From JAYEIA01 sp034659855 (GTDB lineage Bacteria; Bacteroidota; Bacteroidia; Bacteroidales; JAADGE01): a stretch of DNA of 9,892 nucleotides. The first letter of the stretch is position 1. Each line of letters opens with the position of its first letter. A model generated the notes under the pieces. That model ran no database searches. It worked only from the letters and a program-made list of their open reading frames with translations, and had not been told where the DNA came from. Below, one piece after another: positions 1 to 7,840 of this stretch. The stretch spans positions 1 through 9,892 of the forward strand of contig JAYEIA010000160.1 in NCBI GenBank assembly GCA_034659855.1. The letters are read 5' to 3'. The translations under genes and the position numbers were made by a program.

Positions 1-36
1 ACATATATTCAGTTTGTTAGAGCAATATTTTTTTAC

Positions 37-130
37 TTTCGGAGGTTGAGCGAAGTCGAAACCGATCTCATAAAATAGCAAAAACCGGTTTCGGGGCTTG
101 TTTTGCAAACAACATGCTCAACCTCCGGAA
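37..130. repeat. REP/BIME-like inverted repeat pair
   Basis: The outer arms 37-51 and 116-130 are reverse complements at 14 of 15 positions, with core CGGAGGTTGAGC. The inner arms CGAAACCG (57-64) and CGGTTTCG (86-93) are perfect complements. Read as two elements facing each other, each begins with CGGAGGTTGAGC and ends with CGAAACCG. They differ only in the centre: 5 nt in the left copy and 22 nt in the right copy. The right centre contains its own 6-bp stem (98-103 with 107-112). A GGAG tetranucleotide sits just before each palindromic part, as in REP sequences mobilised by IS200/IS605-like REP-associated transposases. The motif GAGCGAAGTCGAA resembles dispersed intergenic repeats I know from Bacteroidota and cyanobacteria. 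Assignment to that class is inference; no transposase lies in the window. Confidence 0.6.
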
Positions 131-197
131 AATAATCAAAATTACAACTTAATACAGACTGTAATTCAACTAATTAACGTTTTAGCTTGACGGCTAT

Positions 198-261
198 GGT
201 GTTTTCACCTGACAGGAATTTGTATCCGGATAGATCCTGTGTGGTGAAAACACCACACAGG
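198..261. repeat. Palindromic element with competing hairpins
   Basis: Arms 198-217 and 235-254 pair at 18 of 20 positions around a 17-nt loop that holds the perfect palindrome TATCCGGATA (223-232). The right arm can instead pair with the sequence after it: CCTGTGTGGTG (236-246) and CACCACACAGG (251-261) form a perfect 11-bp stem with an AAAA loop. The two structures share the same strand and exclude each other. Neither is followed by a T-run on either strand, so this is not a classical intrinsic terminator. It lies 247 bp or more past the parC stop. It could be a small mobile palindrome, a binding site, or part of the leader or trailer of a gene outside the window. Confidence 0.65.
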
Positions 262-412
262 TGCAGATATGAAATACTGCAAACGGCTTGTGAGTATATA
301 GAAATTATAAGGCTTTATATCAAGGTTTTAATCAATAAAAACTTGCAAATAAGAATGTTATCATGGTATAACAAACATTATATTAAATTGCGTTTTGTCA
401 ATTTTGAACACC
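262..412. other. AT-rich spacer, no feature seen
   Basis: This stretch between the palindromic element and the small hairpin near 413 shows no credible coding region, RNA gene or repeat. A 79-codon open frame (187-426, plus) crosses it, but that frame is built on the palindromic DNA and has no recognisable protein character. Confidence 0.5.
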
Positions 413-434
413 GTGCCACGTTGTAATGTGGCAC
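413..434 (-). terminator. Hairpin downstream of parC, possible terminator
   Basis: GTGCCAC (413-419) and GTGGCAC (428-434) form a perfect 7-bp stem, extendable by a G-U and a T-A pair to leave a 4-nt loop. It lies 74 bp past the parC stop and is the first GC-containing hairpin the parC transcript would meet. There is no U-tract on the 3' side of the minus-strand RNA, so a Rho-independent role is uncertain; it may only protect the 3' end. Confidence 0.35.
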
Positions 435-483
435 AGCAAATTATCTGTAACCGCATTTATACAAGTCGTTTATTATAAACTTT

Positions 484-504
484 TAACTTTTTAAACTGAA
501 CTCA
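484..504. repeat. 21-bp direct repeat, copy 1
   Basis: These 21 bases, ending in TTTTTAAACTGAACTCA, are identical to 8103-8123 in the same orientation. This copy begins 3 bp past the parC stop codon. In both places the bases just upstream are further AACTTT/TATAAAC-type units, so the shared element may be longer but diverged. It has no coding role that I can see. Confidence 0.55.
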
Positions 505-507
505 AGG

Positions 508-3096
508 TTACAGTTTCAATGTTGTTTGGTTTCCTTCATCATCGGTTTGTATAACTTCTAACTCCGGATCTGAATTATCATCAGAGGCGGGTTCATTCAC
601 TTGTTTGGGTTCTATTTCCGTTATTTTTTTAACGTCATAAGTTGTTAATCGCTTGCCTCTTGCCCTGTAGCTTTTTTCTCCTATAAACTCTTCGGCGTCA
701 ATAATTTCATTTTCTCGGTCGGCATGCTTTCCCTTGAACGACAGTTCAAACTGCGGAAATTTTTCGCTTGACAACTTGATGAGTTTGGAGTCCTTATCCT
801 CCCCGACAAGAGAGTTCAGAGAACCGGTATCTTCTGCTTTAAAGCGTTTTATGTAGTTGTAACCTTGGTCAGCTTCAAAATAAGTTAATGTCCAAATCGT
901 ATCAGGATCAAATTTTCTTATTTCGGCTACTTCCTCTTTGTAGTGGTTTGTCAGGTCAAATGAGGTGGTTTCATAATCACCGTCTTTGTAGAAAACAATT
1001 ATACGGTCATCGCCCTTAAATTCGCCTAAGAATATGCCGGTTTCTCTTGTATTGAGTCGTTGAACAGAGTCGTCAAACCAAATTTTCCGACCACCCAAAG
1101 TTGAAACTCCTTCTTCTTTCAAGCTGATTTTTTTGACAGGATACTTGGTTACCAAATTACCCATTGATCTTCTTCCTTTAACATCCAGTTCGCTGAAATC
1201 TACTTCAATTGTTTTCTTTTTTAGACGCTTTCTGGGTCGGTGCAAAATTTTGACAGTTTCAGCTTCTCCGTTGGGGTTTGCCGTAAACCATATCACCTTT
1301 GAGTTGGGGTTGCCTTTGGTTTGGTTGTACTCTTTGTCTCTTGTTACGGATTTCACAAAAAAGCGTTTCATGTAATAATTGTCCGATTTCGAATCAATGT
1401 AGATGCTGTTGTATGTTGTACGGATATCATTTTTCTTCCATATAGCAATATGTATTACATTTTTACCGACATAGAATTTTTCACTTACTTGGGTAACAAA
1501 GTAGCTTCCGTCTTGACGAAATATTATTACATCGTCAATATCAGAGCATTCGGAAATAAATTCAGCCTTACGCAATGCCGTTCCGGCAAATCCGTCTGCC
1601 GCATCAAAGTATAATTTTTCATTCTTTACAATGACTCTTCGAGCAGAGATTTCTTCAAAACTTTTCATTTCAGTTTTTCGTTCTCTTCCTTTTCCGTGTT
1701 TTTTCTTTATGTTTTGAAAGTATTCAATGGCATAATCTGTCAAATGGGCCAAATTATTTTTTACTTTCTTCATTTCCTCTTCCAAATTTTTGATGTATTT
1801 GTCTGATTTGAATGCATCATATTTGGAGATACGTTTAATTTTAATCTCGGTCAGTCGTGTAATGTCATCACGGGTAATTCCTCGTTTAAAAAGCTTCTTA
1901 AACGGTTCCAATCCTTTATCAATGGTCTCGATAATCTCTTCCCAAGTTTCACAGTCTTCAATACGGTTATAGATTCGGTTTTCTATAAAAATCTTTTCGA
2001 GTGAAGATAAATGCCAGGATTCCATTAATTCGTTTAAGCGAATTTCAAGTTCATTCTTCAGAAGTTCCTTGGTATTATCGGTCGAAATTTTTAATATTTC
2101 GGTTACCCCCATAAAGTGAGGCTTGTCGTTATATATTATGGCAGAGTTTGGTGATATTGAAATTTCACAATCCGTTACCGCATAGAGGGCATCAATCATT
2201 TTATCCGGAGATATACCCCCTGTAAGCTTAATGACTATTTCAACATTTTCGGCCGTATTATCTTCAACTTTTGAGACTTTTATCTTTCCTTTTTCATTGG
2301 CCGATAAAATTGAGTCAATGAGTGAATCTGTTGTTTTTCCGTAAGGTAATTGTGAAATTATTAAGGTTTTTTTGTCTTCCTTTTCAATTTTTGCCCGCAC
2401 TTTTATTTTACCGCCTCGGAGTCCGTCATTGTAGTCTGAGAAATCTCCAAAACCTCCGGTAGCAAAGTCAGGGTATAGCTCAAAACTTTTTCCTTTCAAG
2501 TGTTTTATTGAGGCATCAATAAGCTCGTTAAAATTGTGTGGCATTACTTTAGAGGCCAATCCTACAGCAATACCTTCAATTCCGTTGGTTAGCAACAGAG
2601 GAAATTTTACCGGTAAATGCACCGGCTCTTTATTTCTTCCGTCATAAGATTCTCTCCATTTTGTTGTTTTGGGGTTAAAAACTACATCAAGAGCAAATTT
2701 TGATAACCTCGCTTCAATATATCTTGGTGCGGCAGCTCGGTCTCCGGTATGCACATTACCCCAGTTTCCTTGGGGGTCTATGAGCAAGTCTTTTTGTCCC
2801 ATTCCAACCAGTGCATCACCTATCGACGCGTCTCCGTGCGGATGAAACTGCATGGTATGGCCAATGATGTTGGCTACTTTGTTATATCTTCCGTCATCCA
2901 TACGTTTCATAGAATGCAAAATTCGTCTTTGCACCGGTTTTAAACCATCTGAGATATGAGGTACGGCGCGCTCCAAAATAACATAGGAGGCATAATCGAG
3001 AAACCAATTCTCATACATTCCTGAGATATAGGTTACTTTCCCGCTTTTTTTATTATTCTCTTGACTTTCGGTCTTTTTTGTTTTATCGTCAGACAT
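508..3096 (-). CDS. parC: DNA topoisomerase IV subunit A (ParC)
   Basis: This 862-residue protein is the DNA-breaking and rejoining subunit of topoisomerase IV, which unlinks daughter chromosomes together with ParE. The N-terminal part is a clear GyrA/ParC core: DGLKPVQRR at 50-58, the helix-turn-helix stretch IIGHTMQFHPHGD at 77-89, catalytic Tyr126 with Arg125 inside AAAPRYIEARL, and NGIEGIAVGLA at 171-181, with Ile176 at the position that bends DNA by intercalation. A charged helical segment (about 430-475) precedes a diverged C-terminal pinwheel region (about 485-825). That region has KGRRSMGN (640-647) and ARGKRLT (812-818), but the canonical gyrase box QRRGGRG is absent, which favours ParC over GyrA. 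The tail after residue 827 is acidic. The ATG at 3096 gives a usual short charged leader before the core. The gene is last in a probable parE-lipoprotein-parC operon. The position matching E. coli GyrA Ser83 is Ala90; the acidic partner is kept as Asp94. Confidence 0.95.
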   Translation of the reverse strand: MSDDKTKKTESQENNKKSGKVTYISGMYENWFLDYASYVILERAVPHISDGLKPVQRRILHSMKRMDDGRYNKVANIIGHTMQFHPHGDASIGDALVGMGQKDLLIDPQGNWGNVHTGDRAAAPRYIEARLSKFALDVVFNPKTTKWRESYDGRNKEPVHLPVKFPLLLTNGIEGIAVGLASKVMPHNFNELIDASIKHLKGKSFELYPDFATGGFGDFSDYNDGLRGGKIKVRAKIEKEDKKTLIISQLPYGKTTDSLIDSILSANEKGKIKVSKVEDNTAENVEIVIKLTGGISPDKMIDALYAVTDCEISISPNSAIIYNDKPHFMGVTEILKISTDNTKELLKNELEIRLNELMESWHLSSLEKIFIENRIYNRIEDCETWEEIIETIDKGLEPFKKLFKRGITRDDITRLTEIKIKRISKYDAFKSDKYIKNLEEEMKKVKNNLAHLTDYAIEYFQNIKKKHGKGRERKTEMKSFEEISARRVIVKNEKLYFDAADGFAGTALRKAEFISECSDIDDVIIFRQDGSYFVTQVSEKFYVGKNVIHIAIWKKNDIRTTYNSIYIDSKSDNYYMKRFFVKSVTRDKEYNQTKGNPNSKVIWFTANPNGEAETVKILHRPRKRLKKKTIEVDFSELDVKGRRSMGNLVTKYPVKKISLKEEGVSTLGGRKIWFDDSVQRLNTRETGIFLGEFKGDDRIIVFYKDGDYETTSFDLTNHYKEEVAEIRKFDPDTIWTLTYFEADQGYNYIKRFKAEDTGSLNSLVGEDKDSKLIKLSSEKFPQFELSFKGKHADRENEIIDAEEFIGEKSYRARGKRLTTYDVKKITEIEPKQVNEPASDDNSDPELEVIQTDDEGNQTTLKL

Positions 3097-3138
3097 ATTC
3101 TGTTATATTATTTGTACTGATACTTTCGGGTTAAACAT

Positions 3139-4137
3139 TTAATTTACCGGTTCGGATAATGATTTTTTGGTATTTCCTTTATGAAAATAATTTGCCGGAT
3201 TTGCGGTATCGCAAGTGTCATTGCGAGCTAATCGAAATTTTTTCGGGTTTGCCCCGATATTTTTTTTTGATTTATCGTAAATATTAGAGCTGTCTTTGGC
3301 GTATTTATTTTCCGGCACCATAAAACTATCGGGGTTTGCCGAGTTAATTTTTACTGCCTTATAAAAAACCGACAGGCTGTCTTTGAAATAGAATTCATTA
3401 ATAATTTCAAAACTTTTTATATCGGCAGTTATTTTCTGAATAAATCCTTTTTGGTTTGTGTTTTTTGAACGATCCAATATGATAACGTTATCCTTTGAAT
3501 GATAGATAAGAAACTTGGAGTCTGTTACGTTTTTTTTCGAATTACATTTTGTAAAATGTAAAGGGTCTATCCCTTTTATGGGAATGAGTTTGTTTTCATT
3601 ATTTAAAAATAAAAGCGTTGAGTCTTTAGAAAAATAGCCGTCAATGATTTCAAAGTTTTCCGGGTTTACCGAAGAGGCTAATTCTTTGTCGCAAAACCAA
3701 ATCCTTTGATTATCCTTGGCATAGTAATTTCCCAGTGTTTTGAAATATTTGGGATTGGCATTTTTAAGGAAGCGGGTCATAAAGAAAACAGATTTTTGAT
3801 CTTTTGAGTAACCATCAGTTAGAATTGAAAATGTGGCGGGGTTGGCTCCGGCTATTATTTTATTTTTATAATAGACCAATAATTTATCACAAGCATAACA
3901 TGAGCCATCTTTTCGACCTCTGTTTTTTGAGTGAGTCAGTATTTTAAAATTTGTCGGATTGGCTTTTTTTAACAGAAATTTCTCCGGGTTTGATGTATTA
4001 ATATCAGTAAAATACACCCTGTTGTTTTCTACCATATAGTGCTTATTCAGCGTATAGCTGTCCCGGGTTCTGTTACAAGACCATGCAACAAAAAGCACTG
4101 CAGTAAAAATAAATATGCTTAGTTTGGGGTATTTCAT
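3139..4137 (-). CDS. DKNYY-repeat lipoprotein
   Basis: This 332-residue protein has a lipoprotein signal: a basic start, a hydrophobic run (about 6-19) and Cys21 in AWSC as the probable acylated residue. The sequence after Cys21 (NRTRDS) lacks an obvious acidic surface-export signal, so I infer a periplasmic location. The body is made of degenerate repeats of about 29-30 residues, each with an aromatic, Lys-Asp, a short strand and then a (A)NP-x-x-F motif. KD occurs at 112, 141, 171, 215, 252 and 281; NP or DP occurs at 60, 99, 128, 158, 191, 268, 297 and 313. This matches the DKNYY repeat family, whose function is not known to me. Four cysteines beyond the lipobox (80, 83, 198, 309) are present; the first two form a C-x-x-C. 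It lies 55 bp after parE and 42 bp before parC, so it is probably co-transcribed. A role in topoisomerase function would be surprising, since the product leaves the cytoplasm. Confidence 0.8.
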   Translation of the reverse strand: MKYPKLSIFIFTAVLFVAWSCNRTRDSYTLNKHYMVENNRVYFTDINTSNPEKFLLKKANPTNFKILTHSKNRGRKDGSCYACDKLLVYYKNKIIAGANPATFSILTDGYSKDQKSVFFMTRFLKNANPKYFKTLGNYYAKDNQRIWFCDKELASSVNPENFEIIDGYFSKDSTLLFLNNENKLIPIKGIDPLHFTKCNSKKNVTDSKFLIYHSKDNVIILDRSKNTNQKGFIQKITADIKSFEIINEFYFKDSLSVFYKAVKINSANPDSFMVPENKYAKDSSNIYDKSKKNIGANPKKFRLARNDTCDTANPANYFHKGNTKKSLSEPVN

Positions 4138-4192
4138 TTCAGTATTTATTCAAAACCGGAAAAGGAGTTTGTAAATTTCGGCGGTCATTTGA

Positions 4193-6028
4193 TTAAATAA
4201 CCTCTTCCTCTTCTCTTAAGTTCTCTATAATAAAATCCTGCCTCTCTTTTGTGTTTTTGCCCATGAAAAAATCAAGCATCTTTTTAACGGATTCTTCTTT
4301 ATTTATTTTCACAGGGTCAAGTCTTATATCTTCGGCAATAAAATATTTGAATTCATTGGGCGAAATTTCACCTAAACCTTTAAATCGTGTAATCTCGGCA
4401 GTTTTGCCAAGCGATTTAACGGCGTTTCCCCGTTCTTTTTCGCTGTAGCAGTATCTTGTCTTTTTCTTGTTGCGTACTCTGAATAGCGGAGTTTGCAGTA
4501 TATACAGATAATTATTATGAATAACTTCGGGAAAGAATTTCAGGAAAAATGTAATTAATAATAGACGTATGTGCATACCGTCAACATCGGCATCTGTAGC
4601 AATAATAATCTTATTGTATCTCAGATTTTCAATACCGTCTTCAATATTAAGAGCGGCTTGCAAAAGGCTGAACTCTTCATTTTCATAGACCACTTTTTTT
4701 GAGTGGGAATAGGTATTCAGGGGTTTTCCCTTGAGGCTGAAAACCGCTTGGGTTTTAACATCACGTGCTTTTGTTATGGAGCCGCTGGCAGAGTCTCCCT
4801 CGGTAATAAAGAGCATGGAGTCGTTTTCTTTGCCTTGTTTTGTATTATAGTGAATTCGGCAGTCTCTGAGTTTTTTGTTATGAAGACTGGCTTTTTTTTG
4901 TCGCTTTTTGGCTAATTTTTTTATACCTGAAATAGCCTTTCTTTCTTTAGCAGCCTCTTCAATTTTCTGTTTAATTTCATCGGCTATCTCAGTATTTTTA
5001 TGCAAATAAATTTCTAAAGCTTTGGACACAGTATCCACAACAAAGTATCTCACAGTTGCCCCGTCGGGAGCCATTCGTTTAGACCCGAGCTTTGTTTTGG
5101 TTTGCGATTCAAATACCGGGTCTTCAACCTTTATACTTATAGCTGCTACGATGCCGGTTCTGATATCCGAAACTTCATAGTCTTTCTTGAAATAGTCGCG
5201 TATAGCCTTAACTATGGCTTCTCTGAAAGCGAGTAAATGTGTCCCGCCTTGGGTGGTGTGCTGCCCGTTTACAAAACTGTAGTACTCTTCACCATACTGT
5301 TGGCCGTGAGTAATGGCAACTTCAATGTCTTCGTCTCTGAAGGAAATGATGGGGTAATGTCTGTCTTCTTCTTTTATGGTTTCATCAAGCAAATCCTTCA
5401 GACCGTTTTTGGACTTAAATTTTTCGCCGTTATACTCCAGCGTAAGACCAACATTCAAGTAGGCATAATTTTTGAGCATAGATGCCAAGTAATCATCAAT
5501 GTAGGTGAACACAGGAAAAACCTCGTTGTCCGGGATGAAAATTATTTCTGTTCCGTTTTTTTCTTTAGATTGTTCTATGGGTTTGTCATTTACGAGATGG
5601 CCGGCCGAAAACTCTGCCTCTTTGACTTCGCCTTCTCTGTATGAGCGTATAATAAAACTGCTCGAAAGAGCATTTACGGCTTTAATTCCGACACCGTTAA
5701 GACCTACAGATTTTTTAAATACTTTAGAGTCATATTTTGCTCCTGTGTTCATCTTGGAAGCTACGTCCAATACTTTTGACAGCGGTACACCTCGACCGTA
5801 ATCACGCACTGTTACCGTTTTTTCATCTCTGCCAATCACAATTTTTTTCCCAAAGCCCATCATATATTCATCGATGGAGTTGTCCAAAACCTCTTTAAGC
5901 AAAACATATATACCATCATCTTGGGAAGAGCCGTCTCCAAGCTTCCCGATATACATCCCGGGTCGCTTTCTGATGTGTTCTTTCCATTCAAGGGTTTTTA
6001 TGGTGTCTTCAGTATAATTTGTGCTCAT
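4193..6028 (-). CDS. parE: DNA topoisomerase IV subunit B (ParE)
   Basis: This 611-residue protein is the ATPase subunit of topoisomerase IV and works as an A2B2 complex with ParC. In order: a GHKL ATPase fold with Glu46 (general base) and Asn50 in KEVLDNS; Asp76 in DYGRG (76-80), where gyrases usually have DNGRG; and the ATP lid GLNGVG (109-114). The transducer domain carries the QTK loop at 309-311 (Lys311 contacts ATP phosphate). The TOPRIM domain has EGDSA (410-414, with Glu410) and the metal-binding D-x-D-x-D at 479, 481 and 483. RFKGLGE (548-554) and MGKNTKERQDF (589-599) are typical of the C-terminal end. The length fits ParE rather than enterobacterial GyrB (about 800), since the large GyrB insert is missing. 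The ATG at 6028 gives the usual N-terminus before LEWKEHIRKRPGMYIG. It is first in the probable operon with the DKNYY gene and parC. Confidence 0.95.
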   Translation of the reverse strand: MSTNYTEDTIKTLEWKEHIRKRPGMYIGKLGDGSSQDDGIYVLLKEVLDNSIDEYMMGFGKKIVIGRDEKTVTVRDYGRGVPLSKVLDVASKMNTGAKYDSKVFKKSVGLNGVGIKAVNALSSSFIIRSYREGEVKEAEFSAGHLVNDKPIEQSKEKNGTEIIFIPDNEVFPVFTYIDDYLASMLKNYAYLNVGLTLEYNGEKFKSKNGLKDLLDETIKEEDRHYPIISFRDEDIEVAITHGQQYGEEYYSFVNGQHTTQGGTHLLAFREAIVKAIRDYFKKDYEVSDIRTGIVAAISIKVEDPVFESQTKTKLGSKRMAPDGATVRYFVVDTVSKALEIYLHKNTEIADEIKQKIEEAAKERKAISGIKKLAKKRQKKASLHNKKLRDCRIHYNTKQGKENDSMLFITEGDSASGSITKARDVKTQAVFSLKGKPLNTYSHSKKVVYENEEFSLLQAALNIEDGIENLRYNKIIIATDADVDGMHIRLLLITFFLKFFPEVIHNNYLYILQTPLFRVRNKKKTRYCYSEKERGNAVKSLGKTAEITRFKGLGEISPNEFKYFIAEDIRLDPVKINKEESVKKMLDFFMGKNTKERQDFIIENLREEEEVI

Positions 6029-6108
6029 GATTATTTATTTGTTAAGTCGATATCCGGTATTTTATAATTCCCTTGTTTTTAGATGCTTATAAGACTTACT
6101 TAAAGTTG

Positions 6109-6196
6109 CATGCAAATCAAGTATTACTTTATGTAAAGTTAACTATTAATTTATAATTGTATGCAAAAATATTTAAAAATTCAAACAGTATGCAAA
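6109..6196 (-). repeat. Three YATGCAAA repeats upstream of parE
   Basis: CATGCAAA (6109-6116) and two copies of TATGCAAA (6160-6167, 6189-6196) lie in direct orientation in the spacer before parE. The first copy is part of the perfect palindrome TTGCATGCAA (6106-6115). A 6-bp AT hairpin (6126-6131 with 6134-6139) lies between copies one and two. Copies two and three overlap the predicted promoter boxes, so they may simply reflect those boxes, or they could be operator half-sites. Confidence 0.35.
6164..6196 (-). promoter_or_regulatory. Predicted Bacteroidota-type promoter for parE operon
   Basis: On the minus strand, TTTG (6196-6193) is followed after 21 nt by TATTTTTG (6171-6164). This matches the Bacteroidota consensus TTTG-N19-21-TAnnTTTG. 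Transcription would begin near 6157-6159, leaving a leader of about 130 nt before the parE ATG at 6028. The upstream MscS gene ends about 200 bp away, so an own promoter is expected here. Confidence 0.45.
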
Positions 6197-6393
6197 TTAA
6201 ACTTTCAACAATTTATTAAATAAATAGACTATATGTCTTTGCAATAGCTATGTTTATTAGGATACATCAACTTAATAAAAATGTTCAAAATTTTTTTGAT
6301 TTAGCATTTTAATAATTTCGTCTGAGGATCGCTTAAACAAGATGAAAGCCTAAAGATTCTGTATATTGTGATGAGTTATTTTGTTTCCGTTCC
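6197..6393. other. AT-rich spacer between mscS-like gene and parE promoter
   Basis: This is the rest of the 365-bp gap between the 3' end of the channel gene and parE (6029-6393). I see no open frame of merit, no tRNA and no strong hairpin with a T-run that could be called a terminator for the channel gene. Confidence 0.5.
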
Positions 6394-7668
6394 TTAATGT
6401 TTATAATGGTGTACATCTCTTTGTGGGAATGGTATGGTGATTTGATGTTCTCTGAAGGTTTTATCAACAGCAACTCTAATGTCACTTTTGATGCGTTCGA
6501 TGCGCATATTCTCCGATGACCAAAAAAATAATGAAAAGTCTAATGACGAATCGCCAAAATTTTCAAACCGAGCAAAAGGGGCAGGGTAGGAATCTACTTT
6601 TTTGTGATTTTCGGCACATTTCTGCAGTGATTTCATAACAAGCTCAACATCAGAGCCGTAGGCTACTCCTACATCAACTTTGAATCGGGTATTTTTCTTT
6701 ATATCACTCCAATTTGCAATTATATCGGATGTGAATTTCGAATTGGGTACCCTGATTATTGTATCATCACGAGTATATAAGGTGGTGGTTCTAATACCTA
6801 TACTTTTAACTTTACCCACTATCCCGTCCACTTCAATAATGTCGGAAGCTTTTAAGGGGCGTTCGAGCAAAAGTATAAAGCCGGATACAATATCCAAAAA
6901 GACATTTTGAATTCCAATACCAAAACCAACCAGAAGAGCAGCAGAGCCGGCAAGTAATATGGACAGATTAAATCCGGCAGAATTCAAACCAAAAACTATG
7001 GCAACAACTATAATAAGGTACTTTACTATTTTGAACAATGCCGCAGAGTTTCCCATTTCCATATGTCCGTTATCAACCTGATGAGCAAAAAATCGGCGCA
7101 AAGCCATTAAAACTAAATTTGTTGCGGCAAAAATTACAGAAAGCAGAAATAAATCAAAAACGGTAATATCTATTTTTGATATGGTAACTAAAATGTATTC
7201 TCCGGGGTGTACACTACCCTTAAGTATAATCTTAAATATTAAAGCAATAACTAATATCCACAGTATTGCTTTGATTAATGTTTTGCTGCGTCTTTTTACG
7301 TTTTTTTGACGGCTGATTGTCTCAGAATTTTTAAACAATAGTTTATTGAGTACTTTGACGGATAAAAAGGTTATTAATAAAACTAAGGAAACAATATAAA
7401 TATCTATTGCTTTGATAAAAAAGAACTTGGTTTCAAACAGTTCTATATTGTTAAAATTCTTTATCAATATGACACTTATGCCCAGCATGGCACTAAGAGC
7501 AATTATGGACAACAAAGAGGTTTGTAATAATTTTATGCCTTCTTTTTCTTTAAATTTTTTCATAAACCAAATAGTAAAATATCCGAATAGGAGAGCAAAT
7601 ACCACTATTAGGGCTGTATATCCTACAGTAGGCAAGTTTATAAGGAATGTTTTGTTTTCAAAAATCAT
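6394..7668 (-). CDS. MscS-family mechanosensitive ion channel
   Basis: This 424-residue inner-membrane protein belongs to the small-conductance mechanosensitive channels that open under membrane tension and release solutes in hypo-osmotic shock. Seven hydrophobic segments can be seen at about 15-36, 49-70, 83-107, 130-149, 168-192, 213-229 and 235-268. Basic loops (37-47, 109-130, 191-193) alternate so that the C-terminus is cytoplasmic. The last segment is the pore helix, with the Gly/Ala-rich LLAGSAALLVGFGIGIQN (238-255) followed by LERPLKASDIIEVDG (268-282). The MscS beta domain follows, with GKVKSIGIRTTTL (285-297) and IIRVPNSKF (304-312). The C-terminus ends in the family hallmark IPFPQRDVH (412-420). 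E. coli MscS has three membrane segments and 286 residues, so this one has four extra N-terminal helices, a common subtype whose specific role is unknown. ATG at 7668; the gene stands alone, divergent from the VOC gene. Confidence 0.9.
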   Translation of the reverse strand: MIFENKTFLINLPTVGYTALIVVFALLFGYFTIWFMKKFKEKEGIKLLQTSLLSIIALSAMLGISVILIKNFNNIELFETKFFFIKAIDIYIVSLVLLITFLSVKVLNKLLFKNSETISRQKNVKRRSKTLIKAILWILVIALIFKIILKGSVHPGEYILVTISKIDITVFDLFLLSVIFAATNLVLMALRRFFAHQVDNGHMEMGNSAALFKIVKYLIIVVAIVFGLNSAGFNLSILLAGSAALLVGFGIGIQNVFLDIVSGFILLLERPLKASDIIEVDGIVGKVKSIGIRTTTLYTRDDTIIRVPNSKFTSDIIANWSDIKKNTRFKVDVGVAYGSDVELVMKSLQKCAENHKKVDSYPAPFARFENFGDSSLDFSLFFWSSENMRIERIKSDIRVAVDKTFREHQITIPFPQRDVHHYKH

Positions 7669-7840
7669 TTTTCGTCGTGTTTAAATTGAACATGGCGGCA
7701 TTCAATGAATAGACAGGAATACCATTTATATTTTACGAAGGTTTAAAGAAAATCTTATATTTACAATTAATCAATGACACAAAACTAAGTTTTTTCAGAA
7801 CATGAAAAAAACAAAATATTAAAAACTATTTTGGTCTTGG

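Noticed and set aside
236..261. Intrinsic terminator at the perfect 11-bp stem
   Set aside because: No T-run follows the stem on either strand, and it is more than 240 bp past the parC stop.
187..426. 79-codon plus-strand open frame
   Set aside because: It is built across palindromic DNA and the parC-side hairpin, shows no recognisable protein character and has no start signal or conserved motif.
5237..5644. 135-codon plus-strand frame inside parE
   Set aside because: It is antisense to a clear parE coding sequence with intact motifs; the Phe/Val-rich composition is what an antisense shadow gives.
508..6028. gyrA/gyrB instead of parC/parE
   Set aside because: The gyrase box QRRGGRG is absent from the A subunit, the B subunit lacks the GyrB insert found in enterobacteria, and the pair lies together in the topoisomerase IV arrangement.
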